Shown here: piece after piece, positions 10,640-21,185 of the stretch | How the letters are laid out: every line of letters begins with the position of its first letter | Numbering within the stretch: the first letter of the stretch is position 1 | Assembly (NCBI GenBank): GCA_039090855.1 | Contig: CM077025.1 | Coordinates: forward strand, 95,088,489 to 95,152,488 | Direction: 5' to 3' | From: Macrothele yani | Taxonomy: Eukaryota > Arthropoda > Arachnida > Araneae > Macrothelidae | Length of the DNA: 64,000 nt | Notes under the pieces: model-generated | Told to the model about the DNA's origin: nothing | What the model saw: only the letters and a program-made list of their open reading frames with translations | The model's database searches: none | Position numbers and translations under genes: made by a program

Positions 10640-10890
10640 AGCAAATATTGCTGCAAATTGTTCTTTGTTCTTTTTCTTTGATTGGAGGTTTCACGACCAC
10701 CGTGAGCAACTCAATGGGCTATAAGCAGTCGCCCGTCCCTAATTTAGGGTCACTGGTTCCAGGGAAGGGAGAGAGCCAGTGCCGTAAGACAAACACAACA
10801 GCCATGCCTCACGGGATTCGAACCCGGACCCCTTCCGGACGAATGATCAGAAGCCATCGCTTAGACCACTGCGCCACAGGGGCGGCTGCT
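10640..10890 (-). repeat. tRNA-derived SINE, class II head
   Basis: On the minus strand, 10803-10884 reads GCCGCCCCTGTGGCGCAGTG...GGTCCGGGTTCGAATCCCG. That gives an A-box-like region and a B box (GGTTCGAATCC) spaced as in a tRNA with a long variable arm. The body contains 'ccctaaattagggacgggcgac' and ends near 10640 in a T/A-rich tail. A second copy lies at 53372-53595, confirming a dispersed family. Confidence 0.8.
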
Positions 10891-11431
10891 GCAAATTAAA
10901 ACGTGAGCTTACGCCCTCTGGTGCCAAACTTGTACGTTAAGAAAAATTTGAAATTATATGAGAAATATTTCGCACCGGAAATGCCCTCCGCCAGCTAAAG
11001 AATTTTTCAAATCGGACTCTTACAAGCAGTGATATCAACAATAATAAGACATTCATCTACGCCCCTGGCAGGAAAACTGTGTGTCATTTTAAGAAGAAAG
11101 TATTCTGAAAAGATTTTCCGACGTGAGCGGTGTCGGTCCACGAAATAATTTTTTCAATCGAGATTTCAGAAGCTCATGTTTTGTTGCAAATGCATCAGGA
11201 GCAGAAATTAACTCTTACGTCCCCTGGTGGCATAACCATTTCTTATCAAAAATTACAAGTTTTAATCAAAATATTTTCCATCAGGAGCTGTATCCGATGC
11301 AGGAAGAATTTTTCTAAGCATTACTTGAAAAAGAAACTGTGCCTAAAATAGTCTTCGTCATAAATAACATCGAAAGGAAGAAACAATTTTTAATCGGATA
11401 TTTAGAAGTAGATACATTATTTAGAAGTAAT

Positions 11432-12455
11432 ATACTGTATAAATCCTGCGGTATTTAAGATGCATACATTAATTATATTAATAACATGTATGAAAATGCA
11501 AGTGCAAATATTCGGCTGTTTGAAAATACAACACATATAAAAATTGGAAAGGGACTGAGATAAGGTGACACCATATCTCCCAAGCTCATTAATACCACAT
11601 TGGAAAATGTCTTTCAATCACTGAACTGGGAAAACAAAGGGATAAATACTAATGGAGATTATCTAATTCACCTTCGTTTTGCTGATGACATAGTCATTTT
11701 TGCAACTACCCCATCGAGCTGCAGAGTATGATCCAGGAACTTGCTCATAAGGGTAAAGAAGTGGGATTAAAAATGAACTTTCAGAAGACAAAAGTTATGT
11801 TCAATGCTTTTACAAGAAATGAAGATTTGTCGATTGATGGAGAAAAGCTGGAGATAACAGATACGTACGTTTATCTTGGACAGCAGATATCAAGTGAGGG
11901 TCACATTGATGAAGAAATTAATCGGCGTATAAAACTTGCCTGGAGAGCTTTTGGAAGAAACAGCATAATTTTCAAGAGCAATATGCCATTATGTCTTAAA
12001 AGGAAAGTGCTTGATCAATGCATCCTTCCAGTGCTTACGTATGGTGCAGAGACGTTGACCTTAACTAAAAGAGACATACACAGGCTGCAGACAACTCAAA
12101 GCAGCATGAAGAGGTGCATACTTGGTGTAACCAGGAGAGATAAGAAGAGGAACTTGTGGATCCGAAGAATTACAAGAGTGGAAGACATCATGATCATAGT
12201 TAAATCCCTGAAAAGGCAATGGGATGGACATACTGCCAGAAGGACAGACCATCGATGGACAGCCGAAATTTAAATTGGATTCCAAGGGACAGGAAATACC
12301 CAGAAGAAGACCACATGGGAGATGGGTGGATGAAATTCGGAAGTGTGAGGGAGTAACATGGAGGAGACTGACACAAGACAGACCGTTGTGGAAGAGGCTT
12401 GGAGAGATCTTCTCCCTGCAATGGATTGACAATGGTTGACAATGATGATGATGAT
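11432..12455 (+). mobile_element. RTE-type non-LTR retrotransposon, 5'-truncated
   Basis: It contains the C-terminal half of an RTE reverse transcriptase: LRFADDIVIFATTPS (about 11669-11713), then the thumb region 11728-12273 (MNFQKTKVMFNAF, YVYLGQQISSEG, VLTYGAETLTLTKRD, DHRWTAE). Frames are broken at about 11715 and 12265. It ends in a TTGACAATGATGATGATGAT tail shared with the copies ending at 30112 and 37374. The element has landed inside modular repeat copy B. Confidence 0.88.
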
Positions 12456-12459
12456 ATGA

Positions 12460-12560
12460 AATAAAATATATTTTGAATTCGATATCATCTACATATACGT
12501 CATCTAGCGGCAAAGTTGTGTATCGGAAAAGAATCGGAATGCAAGGAACATCAGGTGAAG
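12460..12560 (+). repeat. Modular dispersed repeat, copy B continued
   Basis: 'gaaataaaatatattttgaattcgatatcatct' followed by 'cgtcatctagcgg' matches 355-410 of copy A. This shows that the RTE interrupted one continuous repeat copy. A terminal block at 14010-14115, resembling 455-530, is probably the far end of the same copy, now displaced by the SINE cluster. Confidence 0.65.
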
Positions 12561-13460
12561 ATCCTCCAAATACGTGGCGTCAGTAAATAAATAAATACAT
12601 CGCTCTTTCCACGTTCCAGAAACACATAGCAACCGAAAAATTGTTTTCAGCCGCCGCCGTGCAATTGAACCACGAATCTCCCGATATCTAACCGAGCGCG
12701 TTAGCTTTACACCACGGTGGCCAACAATCCACGGTACTATGTGTATTTTTAAGTCAACTTTTGACCTCATAAATCCGTAAGATGGGCTCAGCTACTGAGA
12801 CGTCTCCATCTGGTGGGCATTAACGGCACTGGCTATATATATTATAGCAGTTAAATCCAAAGGGCGAGATCCAAGGTGAAAATCCTCCAAATACGTGGCG
12901 TCGGCAAATAAATAAATACATCGCTCTTTCCACGTTCCAGAAACACATAGCAACCGAAAAATTGTTTTCAGCTGCCGCCGTGGAATTGAATCACGGATCT
13001 CTCGATATCTAGCAGAGCGCGTTAGCTTTACACCACGGTGGCCAACAATCCACGGTACTATGTGTATTTTTAAGTCAACTTCTGACATCATAAATCCGTA
13101 AGATGGGCTCAGCTACTGAGACGTCTCCATCTGGTGGGCATTAACAGCACTGGCTATATATATTATAGCAGTAAAATCCAAAGGGCGAGATCCAAGGTGA
13201 AAATCCTCCAAATACGTGACGTCAGTAAATAAATAAATACATAGCTCTTTCCACGTTTCAGAAACACATAGCAACCGAAAAATGATTTTCAGCCGCCGCC
13301 GCCGCCGCCGCCGTAGAATTGAACCACGGATCTCTCGATATCTATACGAGCGCGTTAGCTTTACCAACAATCCACGTTCTGTTGGCCAACAATCCACGTT
13401 CTGGTGGCCAATAATCCACGTTCTGGTGGGCATTAACGGCACTGGCTGTATATATTATAA
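12553..13460 (-). repeat. SINE cluster: three head-to-tail tRNA-headed units (minus)
   Basis: Three units of about 310 bp start near 12553, 12869 and 13190. On the minus strand each has a tRNA-like head (GGCCACCGTGGTGTAAAGCT...GTGGTTCAATTCCACGG, for example 13032-12965) and a body, CGGTTGCTATGTGTTTC...CGTGGAAAGAGCGATG, then TTTATTTATTTA. The third unit has an expanded (CCG)n run at 13295-13312 and a short triplication of 'ccaacaatccacgttctg' at 13364-13425. Two further units follow in the opposite orientation. Confidence 0.82.
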
Positions 13461-13995
13461 CGTCTCAGTAGCTGAGCACATCTAACGGATTTATGATGCC
13501 TGAAGCTGACTTAAAATTACACATATCACCGTGGTGTAAAGCTAACGCGCTCGGCTAGATATCGAGAGATCCGTGGTTCAATTCCACGGCGGCGGCTGAA
13601 AAAATATTTTCGGTTGCTATGTGTTTCTGGAACGTGGAAAGAGCGATGTATTTATTTATTTACTGATGCCACGTATTTGGAGGATTTTCACCTTGGATCT
13701 CGCCCTTTGGATTTAATTGCTATAATATATATAGCCACTGCCGTTGTTAATGCCCACCAGATGGAGACGTATCAGTAGATGAGCCCATCTTACGGATTTA
13801 TGATGTCAGAAGTTGTTTTAAAAATGCACATACACTTGTGTAGCTACGTGGGTTGTTGGCCACCGTGGTGTAAAGCTAACGCGCTGGGCTAGATATCGGG
13901 AGATCAGTGATTCAATTCGACGGCGGCAGCTGAAAACAATTTTTCGGTTGCTATGTGTTTCTGGAACGTGAAAAGGGCGATGTATTTATTTATTC
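13461..13995 (+). repeat. SINE cluster: two inverted units (plus)
   Basis: Heads at 13530-13592 and 13861-13925 carry the same tRNA-like CACCGTGGTGTAAAGCTAACGCGCT segment and the same body. With the three minus-strand units this forms a large inverted arrangement centred near 13455. The ends share 'cagtagctgagc' and 'cttacggatttatgatgtcag', so the units tile each other. No coding sequence. Confidence 0.8.
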
Positions 13996-14009
13996 AAGGA
14001 TCATCATTC

Positions 14010-14115
14010 TCACATTTTAGGCTTCCCAATGCAAAAGAATTTTTCAAATCGGACTAATAGTTGCACAGATATGGTATCCCAGGCGGACGGACGGGCATAC
14101 CAACCGATAACGTAA
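14010..14115 (+). repeat. Terminal block of modular dispersed repeat
   Basis: 'tttcaaatcggactaatagttgcacagatatgg' followed by 'ggcggacggacgggcatacc' corresponds to the terminal block of copy A (about 470-530) and, reversed, to 1925-1985. It probably marks the original 3' end of copy B. Confidence 0.6.
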
Positions 14116-14845
14116 GCCAAAGACGTGCAAAAACAGGCCAGTGCAAATCTCTTCGTTGACACACCACTCATAATAAATTTAAGAGCGCAACTCCTTTAAC
14201 CGGATGTTCAGATATTCACCGATAATACACCTGAGTATATAACGTTTATTCGTGAAGAAGGTACAACTTACAAGGGGAGTGTAGTAATATACCCTCTGTT
14301 TACATTGCTCGCTTCACACATTCTATACAGTGTTCTTAGCTTGTCAAACATGCAAACGTTATTCACCCTGACCTAGAAAATGTTGCCGCATAACATTCAG
14401 TGAGTGAGAAACTATGATGTTAAAATTAAAACGTTTAAAGAGAACGACCTGAAAATTCACGTAGAGAAGAAACTGAAAATGAAACTTAAGTTAGAATATA
14501 CGTCATAATGCATGCAGGTTTGGAGAAACAAGCTACATTTAAAACCCTTTAAGAAGCCGATGTACCAGAACCAAATGGTGACCAAAATTTTCTGGCTTCT
14601 CAAACAGAAATGGTTACATATAGCGGCCGGGTTTTACGCAAGCTGGTTGTTTCTCGGCAAACAAATTCCTCTCCATTCACCCTTTAGTGACCAGAGATCT
14701 GTCACTGGTGGGAAGTGCTCTCTTCTAGTCCTTCTTTCTTTGCTGCGTGACCCAACACATGACAGGGAATCTATAACCCAAAACATGGCCTCCATTGCCC
14801 AATAACAATTAATGTTATTAATCTTGCTAAATTACCAGTTTTTAA
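14115..14845. other. Unassigned sequence
   Basis: No recognised element. One plus-strand reading frame at 14512-14805 has no motif and is not supported as a gene. 'ctcctttaaccgga' at 14190-14203 is weakly similar to the end of the MITE at 14850, but a full copy could not be defined. Confidence 0.35.
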
Positions 14846-14850
14846 TACAA

Positions 14851-15033
14851 ACCCTTTAACCGGCTGGAACGAAACTTTTGTCGAGTTTCGATCTAGCCGG
14901 TTAAAGGGAAAGCAACGGTTTTTGGTCCTCAGGTTTACATACCAGCCTATATTTAGACAGCGAACACATTCGTTTGAGCTTATTTCAGCCCATTTTGTTA
15001 AACCCGAGTAAATTCGTTCTAGCCAGTTAAAGG
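14851..15033. mobile_element. CCCTTTAACCGGC MITE, short copy
   Basis: The inverted ends AACCCTTTAACCGGCTGGAA (14851-14870) and 'ttctagccagttaaagggtt' (15014-15033) define a non-coding element of about 185 bp. A second internal pair, 'gatctagccggttaaaggg', occurs at 14889-14907. The right flank is TTAA; the left flank is changed. Related copies lie at 26891-28079 and 50881-51350, both between TTAA sites. Confidence 0.78.
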
Positions 15034-15304
15034 GTTAATATTGAAAAGTAATATGAAAGAAGTATAATGGAAAAAATCGGGGAATTTCACATGGTTATGA
15101 AATTAATAATGTGAAGAAACTGGAGAATTAGACTATTTGAGACAGTACATGGTAGAATTTTTATACGATCACGTATACCCTCAGTAGGCAGAGCATTAAA
15201 GATAGGGGTGATGGGTAGTTGACATGGGTATTCCCCGCGCAGAGTGGAACAGACCCAAGATGAACGTAGGCCATAAATAGGCTGACAGCAGGGCTTCCCA
15301 GCAG

Positions 15305-15600
15305 TGTGGGGCGCGGGTGGCCTGGTGGTCAACGTTCGTGACTGCCACGGAGGTGATCTCAGGTTCGATCCTGGGCAGATACGAACGCTCGAACCACTAA
15401 GTATCCGCCGTGCATCAGATGGGCAGATTAAGCCGTCGGACCCCGGGTACTGGCCCCCGGTAATAAATAAGGGCTTCTTCCTCCCCCTTTCTACCTCGCT
15501 TCCGTGTCACTTTCCTATGGGGCACTTTAGCCCTAATCTCCTAGCTTCCTATTTCTAAGGGTTGTTTAAGACCTGGGGTCAGACACTCCCTTTCTAAAGT
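15305..15600 (+). repeat. tRNA-derived SINE
   Basis: The head GGCGCGGGTGGCCTGGTGGT...CTCAGGTTCGATCCTGGGC (15308-15379) has A and B box-like sequences with perfect T-arm pairing (CTCAGG/CCTGGG). The 3' body ends in TGATTATGATCATGATT near 15610. It is a third, distinct SINE family in the window. Confidence 0.68.
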
Positions 15601-15653
15601 CCTCTACATATGATTATGATCATGATTCTAACAGTATATCGCAATCGACGAAC

Positions 15654-16800
15654 ATGGGCAAAATTCGTAATCTGAACGAATTTGACCTTTTACGCATTGT
15701 CGGGCCAAAACAGATGGGTCGTTATATCGCACAAGTGGTAAGAACCCTAGGATTCCTGACGGTAACCGTATCAAGGGTGTACCGCGAGTATACCATCAAC
15801 GGACATACCAGCTCCCAGAGAGCAAGCAGTGGCCTACTACACGCCATTGATGTCCGGGGTCGACGTTGGCTATTCAGATTCACACAGACCTACTGTTTGG
15901 TAACAACGGGGCCAATCGGTCAAACGTCGCTGGCTCAAGCAGCGTTAGCGTGCGAACAGTACGCAACACACTGCATACTCTGTGCTATGGGAGCCCTAAT
16001 CGTGTGCCACTGTTGTCTGCTCGTCGTCGTATATTTCGCCCAACCTGCTGCCGGGAACATCAAAACTGGACCTCTGCAGATTAATCTCGTTTTCAGTTCT
16101 ACGGATCTGACGGAAGGGTGCTGATGTGACGTTGGCTCTGTTCAAGGCGGTGGTGGCTCCGTGATGGTTTGGGGTGTCTTCTCATGGGACACATTAGATC
16201 TCTTAGTGCATCTGGAGCGGTCATTAACTTCTGCGCGCTATTAGCTTGTGCTGGCCGATCACCTTCACGCTCTCAGGGCCTTCCCCACCTTCACGCTCTC
16301 AGGGCCTTCCCCACCTTCACGCTCTCAGGGCCTTCCCCACCTTCACGCTCTCAGGGTCTTCCCCACCTTCACGCTCTCAGGGTCTTCCCCACCTACACGT
16401 TCTCAGGGCCTTCCCCACCTTCACGCTCTTAGGGTTTCCCACCTTCACGCTATCAGGGCCTTCCCGCATTCTGCTGCTGATGGTCTGCTCCGCCAGGACA
16501 ATGGGCAGCCCTATCGGACCGCAACAACCGTGGCTCGACGAACACTCGTCTAAGTTTGTAACCATCCAGTTGTTCCCAAGGTCCCCAGATTCAAACCTTC
16601 TAGAAGCTCTCTGGAATGCCATGGAACAGAATATCAGATCCATGGATCCTAGACTCACGTCTCGATTGGAGTTGTGGACAATGCTGCAGAAGACATGGCT
16701 GGCATTACCTGAGGAAATCCTTCGACATCTTGCGGAGTCGATGCCTCAGTGTACACAGACTGTTTTTCGCGCTAGAGGAGGACTGAAGGTATCTGTAATG
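15654..16800 (+). pseudogene. Tc1-family transposase pseudogene
   Basis: The start, MGKIRNLNEFDLLRIVGPKQMG, and the HTH VVRTLGFLTVTVSRVYREY (15732-15790) are followed by a second DNA-binding segment in another frame (15866-16084, SVSVRTVRNTLH...NRVPLLSARRR). The 'RWWLRDGLGCLLMGHIRSL' motif near 16140-16210 is the GGGSVMVWG-type region in a shifted frame. The C-terminal part (16560-16790) has SPDSNLLEALWNAM, the DD34E-type final acidic residue region. Multiple frameshifts and the minisatellite destroy the reading frame. Confidence 0.75.
16264..16466. repeat. 26-bp minisatellite inside a transposase
   Basis: TTCACGCTCTCAGGGCCTTC starts at 16264, 16290, 16316, 16342 and on to about 16444, giving eight units of 26 bp. 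Because 26 is not a multiple of three, the repeat shifts reading frame unit by unit. In the sister Tc1 copy at 52590-53340 the corresponding single-copy sequence (minus strand around 52985-53010) is present once, so the expansion happened within this copy. Confidence 0.9.
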
Positions 16801-16884
16801 TTTTGCCCACTGAGTGTTCATTGATATGGTAAATAGTCCACAAGGCGTTATAAACACTTCTTGAAATCATGTAATAAGTATATA

Positions 16885-18112
16885 CACAATATTGACAAAA
16901 GTCACCGGATACCTAGAAGAGAAACACAACATAGCATTTATCGACATACATTAGTACGGTGTCGGTCAACCTTTGGCCTTAATGCATGCACGAGATGTTC
17001 TTAAGGTTTTGGAACACAGCGATAAGTATGGTCTTTCGTTAAGTACATAATGCTTCCGCTAACTGTTGTTTAGTAGTAGGCCATGGTTCCAAACTTTTTA
17101 TGCGGCGCTCAAATTCATCACATAGGTGTTCTATGAGATTAAGATTAGGGCTCTGTGCTGGCCAGTCCATACACGATACGGAATTATTGTCAAACCACGC
17201 CGTAATAGTCCTTGCTTTGAGCTCGGTGCATTATCCTGCTGGTTCGAACAAGGCTCGGTTCCATAGTGTTGTCACAGAGTTGGTAGGATATAATTGTCCA
17301 GAATATTGAGGTAGACGTGCTGGTTAACAGGTTTGTCCACTGTAACCAATGAGCCGTTACCATAATAAGAAAAACAGCCCCATACGAGTACACCGCCAGC
17401 TCCAAACTTGACCGTAGGAACAGTACACTGTGGTAAATAGCGTTCCCCATTGTGCCGACATACCCACACACGGCCATCGGTCTGATGGATCGTGTATCTG
17501 GATTCATCAGTTCATAGGACCTGTTTCCATTGATCTACGGTCCACGATAAATGTTCTTTACACCATGCTAAACGACAAGTAGAATTCCGAGTGGGGATGA
17601 AAGGCTTATGAGCAGCCGCACGACCACGATAACACATGGGATGAAGTTCTCTGCGAATGGTACGTGTACATACCGATGATCCATCATTTTTACTCACCTC
17701 TACAGTGAGGTCTTGTGCAGTACTCCGTCAATTAGCTATAATGACTCTCCTGAAACTTCTCCGTCCTCTATCACTGATTTTCTTTGGTCTGCCGATACGT
17801 TTTCCTGCTTCAGGCACGCCATGTGCCTTCCACTTATTCAGTACATCCAAAACAGTTGACTTGGGTATGTTTAAACGCCTCTCGGTTTTTCTTATGGACA
17901 ATTCACTAATATAACACCCAACAATCTTTCCTTTCTCAAAGTCAGTTTTCTCCCGCCACTACATTTTCACTCAACCTCACAGTGCGATATGATCGCGGTC
18001 AGCTGCAGACTTGTTTTTATACCGTTTGCAGTTGTACTGCGCATCTTTACAAAGCAGCGGATACGTTCATTTGCTTTTGAAGGGGTGTCTGGTGACTTTT
18101 GTGAATATAGTG
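16885..18112 (-). mobile_element. Tc1-like transposon with intact TIRs and TA duplication
   Basis: The terminal repeats 16885-16914 (CACAATATTGACAAAAGTCA...) and 18083-18112 are near-perfect reverse complements, with TA on each side (16883-16884, 18113-18114). The length of 1,228 bp is typical of Tc1 elements. It encodes a minus-strand transposase with several lesions. Confidence 0.92.
17190..17960 (-). pseudogene. Tc1-family transposase pseudogene (minus)
   Basis: On the minus strand the N-terminal HTH reads EKGKIVGCYISELSIRKTER...STVLDVLNKWKAHG (about 17945-17810), followed by GRPKKISDRG. The catalytic part has FGAGGVLVWGCFSYYGNG (17410-17357) and DKPVNQHVYLNILDNYILP (17335-17279). Stops and at least two frame changes lie between 17700 and 17510. 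The region after 17280 on the minus strand is the remaining C-terminal DDE part, in broken frames. It is bounded by the element's TIRs. Confidence 0.8.
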
Positions 18113-18129
18113 TATATTTGCAGTCATGT

Positions 18130-18638
18130 CACGTAGTTTAAAGAAAACACTACACATCTCTAAATTAAGGAAAGGCTGTAGCACTATAGATTATGTTCAT
18201 GTAGTGAAAGAACTAATTGAAATAGCGAATGAACTCCAACTACGTATGGCTTCCATTGGTCTTGAAACGGCTTTTCATTCCCTGAAACCATCAGCAGCAA
18301 CGATGTCTTTTAAATTCCTTGGAGACACGTTAATAACATTTATAACATTTACGCAAATGTAAGTGCAAAAGTTCGGCAATTCGAGGATACAACACAAATA
18401 AAATTTAAAGGAAGTGAGACAAGGTACTACCATATCTTCCGAGCCCTCCAATGTCACATCGCAAAATGTCTTTCAACCACTAAACTAGAAATAGAAGAGG
18501 ATAATAATTAATGGAGACAATTTAACATATCCTCGTTTTGGTGATGAAACCTTCAGAGCTGCAAGGCGTGATCCAACGACTTGATGACAATAATAAAGAA
18601 GTGAGATCAAGCATAAACTTACAAAAAACAAATTAGTA
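18130..18638 (+). mobile_element. Old RTE retrotransposon, segment 1 of 4
   Basis: The reading frame RKGCSTIDYVHVVKELIEIA...LETAFHSLKPSAATMSFKF (18174-18324) corresponds to the RTE RT segment RSGYSTIDHIHVLRELIERA in the copy at 36219-36275. Further pieces match the 'NVFQ' and 'GDNLTYPRFGDE' (FADD box) regions up to 18555, then 'cttacaaaaaacaaa' (MNFQKTK region). It is cut at 18638 by a Tc1 insertion and resumes at 20293. Heavily mutated. Confidence 0.82.
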
Positions 18639-18755
18639 TACATTGAGTTAGCTTTGCATTACGAACATGTGCTTAATAACACGATGGTCCACTTTTATCC
18701 GCAATCACAGCTCACAGACGCCTAGGAACAGATTCTAAAAGGTATCGAACATCCT

Positions 18756-20130
18756 CTATACCCATGTCCACTGCAGCAGCTCCGTCAGTTCACACTCATG
18801 CCGTGAAAGGGGATCAGAAGCTCTCACATCTCGTTCTAGCATTTCCCACAAATATTCGATTGGGTTACCTTCAGGGGAGTTTGGGGGCCAAGTTAATGTG
18901 TCGATTTCCTTGTCGTGTTCCTCTAACCTCTCAGCAGTTATACGAGCCTGATGACACAATGCATTGTCCTGTTGAAAGATGCCACTGTGGTTCGGGTAAA
19001 ACTCCTGCAGGTATGGATGGAAACGTTCGGCTAACATATAATTGTAACGTCCGCCATTCAGTGTCCCTGGGGATTGTAACCATCGGTTGGCCAGGAAAAA
19101 GCTCCTCAGACCAGAACACCACCTCCACCGGCCTGTTCAACTGAACTGTGTACCCAGGGGTTAGGGCTGCACGCCGTTTACGCCATACGGGAACCCAGTC
19201 ATCAGCATGGTGCTGCAGGAAATGAGACTCACACCGCATGCGACTTTCTTCCATCTGTCGAGAGTCCATTGTTGAAGTTACTTACCCATGTGAGACGCTG
19301 TTTGCTGTGACTATGCGTCATAACAGGGTACCCATAATAGTCTCCAGCTATGGAACCCTAAGCGAAGCAAGGTACGGAGCATGGTGCATGTGAAGGTGGT
19401 TCGAACTGCACCGCTGTTGTTCTAGTAGGTGAGATGGGTGATTGTTTCACGTCGTGGCGGAGATACCAGTCTTGACATCCGACGCTCACCTCTAGGATCA
19501 ACCGCACATTGGTGACCAATGAGAGACATCCTACTAGATGTCTGTCCATGATCCAGTCATTACTTGATACAGTAGTACGGGAGCAGCTAACAAGTGTGGA
19601 TGATCAATGTGAGCCCTTCTGTTGGATGTCTGTGCATGGTTAATCCAGTCCTGGTACACATTTGATACAGCAGTACGGGAACAGCCAACAAAAGCGGCTG
19701 ACCAATGTGAACTCTTCTGCTGGAAGTCTGTGCATGGTTAACGCAGTCGTGGTGCAGTAGTAAGGGAGCAGCCAACAAGTGTGGCTGACCAATGAGAGCC
19801 CTTCTGCTGGATGTGTCGTGGTACACCCTTGATACAGTAGTATGGGAGCAGCAAACCAGTGTGGCTGACCAATGAGAGCCCTTCTGCTGGAAGTCTGTGC
19901 ATAGTTAATCCAATCCTGGTACACCCTTGATACAGTAGTACGGAAGCAGCCAACAAGTGTGGCTTACCAATGTGAGCGCTTCTGCTGGTTGTCTGGGCAT
20001 GGTTAATCCAGTCCTGGTACACCCTTGACACAGTAGTACGGCAGCAGCCAACAAAAGCGGCTGTTTCCGAAATACTGGCACCTGCATCGCTGCCACTAAC
20101 TATCTAGCCGCTATCAAATTGGCTCATATC
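18756..20130 (-). pseudogene. Tc1-family transposase pseudogene with amplified DNA-binding segment
   Basis: The C-terminal catalytic part at 19037-18756 is open: GIFQQDNALCHQARITAERL (second Asp) and SPEGNPIEYLWEML (Glu). The central part is in another frame (19269-18931, ESRMRCESHFLQHH...VPVWRKRR). The N-terminus, on the minus strand from about 20100, reads GASISETAAFVGCCRTTVSR, a Tc1 helix-turn-helix. This HTH-coding stretch is repeated about six times in tandem, with frame-breaking indels. Confidence 0.8.
19582..20070 (-). repeat. ~98-bp tandem array amplifying an HTH-coding segment
   Basis: 'gcagccaacaa'-like starts recur near 19582, 19682, 19768, 19848, 19948 and 20046. On the minus strand each unit begins with the codons for VGCSRTTVSRVYQDWINHAQ, the recognition helix of the transposase HTH. 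Several units are shortened to 80-86 bp. The array lies within the transposase N-terminal region of the Tc1 copy at 18641-20291. Confidence 0.88.
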
Positions 20131-20292
20131 GCCATGTTTCCCCATTACACTTAAACGTTAACTGATTATATATAGAGTATAGGTGTGCACAATTTTTAGT
20201 AGCCATATGTGGCGTTGATATCACGTGGTACTTCGTTATCATTCCAAATATGTAAAACGGGAGGTGTTACTAATGCAAAGCTAACTCAATGT

Positions 20293-20465
20293 AAAATTAT
20301 TTTACATGAACTAAAGATTTAGAGTCTGATGCGGATAACTGTGGGAACTAACTAATGCATACGTCTGCCTCGAACAACGTATAACCAACAAGTGTCGCGT
20401 CTAAGTAGATATGACTCCTAATTGTGGTATAAAACTTGGCTGGATTGTATTTGGAAGAAATACCA
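20293..20465 (+). mobile_element. Old RTE retrotransposon, segment 2 of 4
   Basis: 'attattttacatgaactaaagattta' and 'gtataaaacttggctggatt...tttggaagaaataccat' align by eye, through many substitutions, with 11805-11960 of the RTE copy at 11432 (the AFTRNEDLSIDGEKLEITDT...RIKLAWRAFGRNSI segment). This continues segment 1 across the Tc1 insertion. It stops near 20465 where another insertion nest begins. Confidence 0.78.
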
Positions 20466-21185
20466 TGGTGAGTCAACATGTCGTTACGTTTTGAGCTACG
20501 TATAGGTGATGTTGTCGCGGAAAATATACGGATGAGCCATTACATTATGACCACCCCCAGCCTAAAGAAATGAGCGCGCCTGGAGACCGAATGGTAACGC
20601 AGGTGAAGTTCACAAAACAGTATATATACAACCCCAGGGCCAGCTTTCGGTTAGCAGTGTTCGGAGTCAGAATGGGAAAAGCTGCCGATTTATGAAAGTT
20701 TGATAAAGGACAAATTGTGATGGCCTTGTGCCTCGGAACTACGATCTTGGAAACGGCGCGGTTCATGGGTTGTTCACGTGCCGGTGTAGTGAGTACATCC
20801 CAAAAGTGGTGCACAGATGGCCAAACGACGAATCGTCGTCCAGTCGTGTGTCGTTTGCAGCTCGTTGATGCCGGAGAGGAGCGGAGCCTATCGGGCATTT
20901 TCCCCAGCGACCGCAGAGCAACAGTGCGACAAATCACCCGCAAGCTACAACTGCACGTCGTCGTCAACAACGAATAAAATGGGCCGACGATCATCGAGAT
21001 TGGACCGCGAATGATTGGGGAAAAGGGGCCTGCTCAGACGAATTAAGATTATTTGTGCATCACGTAGACGGCCGACCGCGCATACGCCTATTATCAACGG
21101 AGGTATGGCACCTGGATGCACTGTTAAGCGGAAACAGGTCGCCGGCGGCTGTGTTATGCTGTGGGCGATGTTTTCTTAGGACACT

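Larger units (their letters stand above)
9900..11430 (+). repeat. Modular dispersed repeat, copy B (5' portion)
   Basis: 9961-10167 corresponds to the reverse of 2960-3230, and 11130-11350 matches 1-180 (same order of 'tccacgaa', 'gaagctca', 'caaatgcatcag', 'ctggtggc', 'caaaaatta'). CTCF-like cores occur at 10914-10925 (CGCCCTCTGGTG) and 11219-11230 (CCCCTGGTGGCA). It is interrupted by a SINE (10648-10885) and by an RTE insertion (11432-12455). The family resumes at 12460-12560 with sequence matching 355-410. Confidence 0.65.
15640..16830 (+). mobile_element. Tc1-like transposon, 5' end lost, with internal minisatellite
   Basis: It contains the transposase remnant described separately and ends with 'ttttgcccactgagtgttcattg' (16801-16823). 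That sequence resembles, in reverse, the left end 'cactcaatggacaaaacatta' of the Tc1 at 52590. The matching left terminal repeat was not found. A 26-bp minisatellite has expanded inside the catalytic region. Inactive. Confidence 0.75.
18641..20291 (-). mobile_element. Tc1-like transposon with repeat-expanded HTH
   Basis: TIR CATTGAGTTAGCTTTGCATT (18641-18660) matches the reverse complement at 20272-20291, with TA at 18639-18640 and 20292-20293. The element is inserted into an RTE copy whose sequence continues on both sides. Length 1,651 bp, longer than usual because of a tandem array of about 98 bp units at 19582-20070. The minus-strand transposase is degenerate. Confidence 0.92.

Noticed and set aside
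10803..10884. Leucine- or serine-type tRNA gene
   Set aside because: It is fused to a SINE body, and the same combination recurs at 53372-53595.
12441..12456. Independent (GAT)n microsatellite
   Set aside because: It is the conserved 3' tail of the RTE family, also present at 30100-30112 and 37347-37372.
19640..20031. Overlapping minus-strand ORFs as a repeat protein gene
   Set aside because: They are out-of-frame readings of the tandemly amplified HTH segment inside a Tc1.
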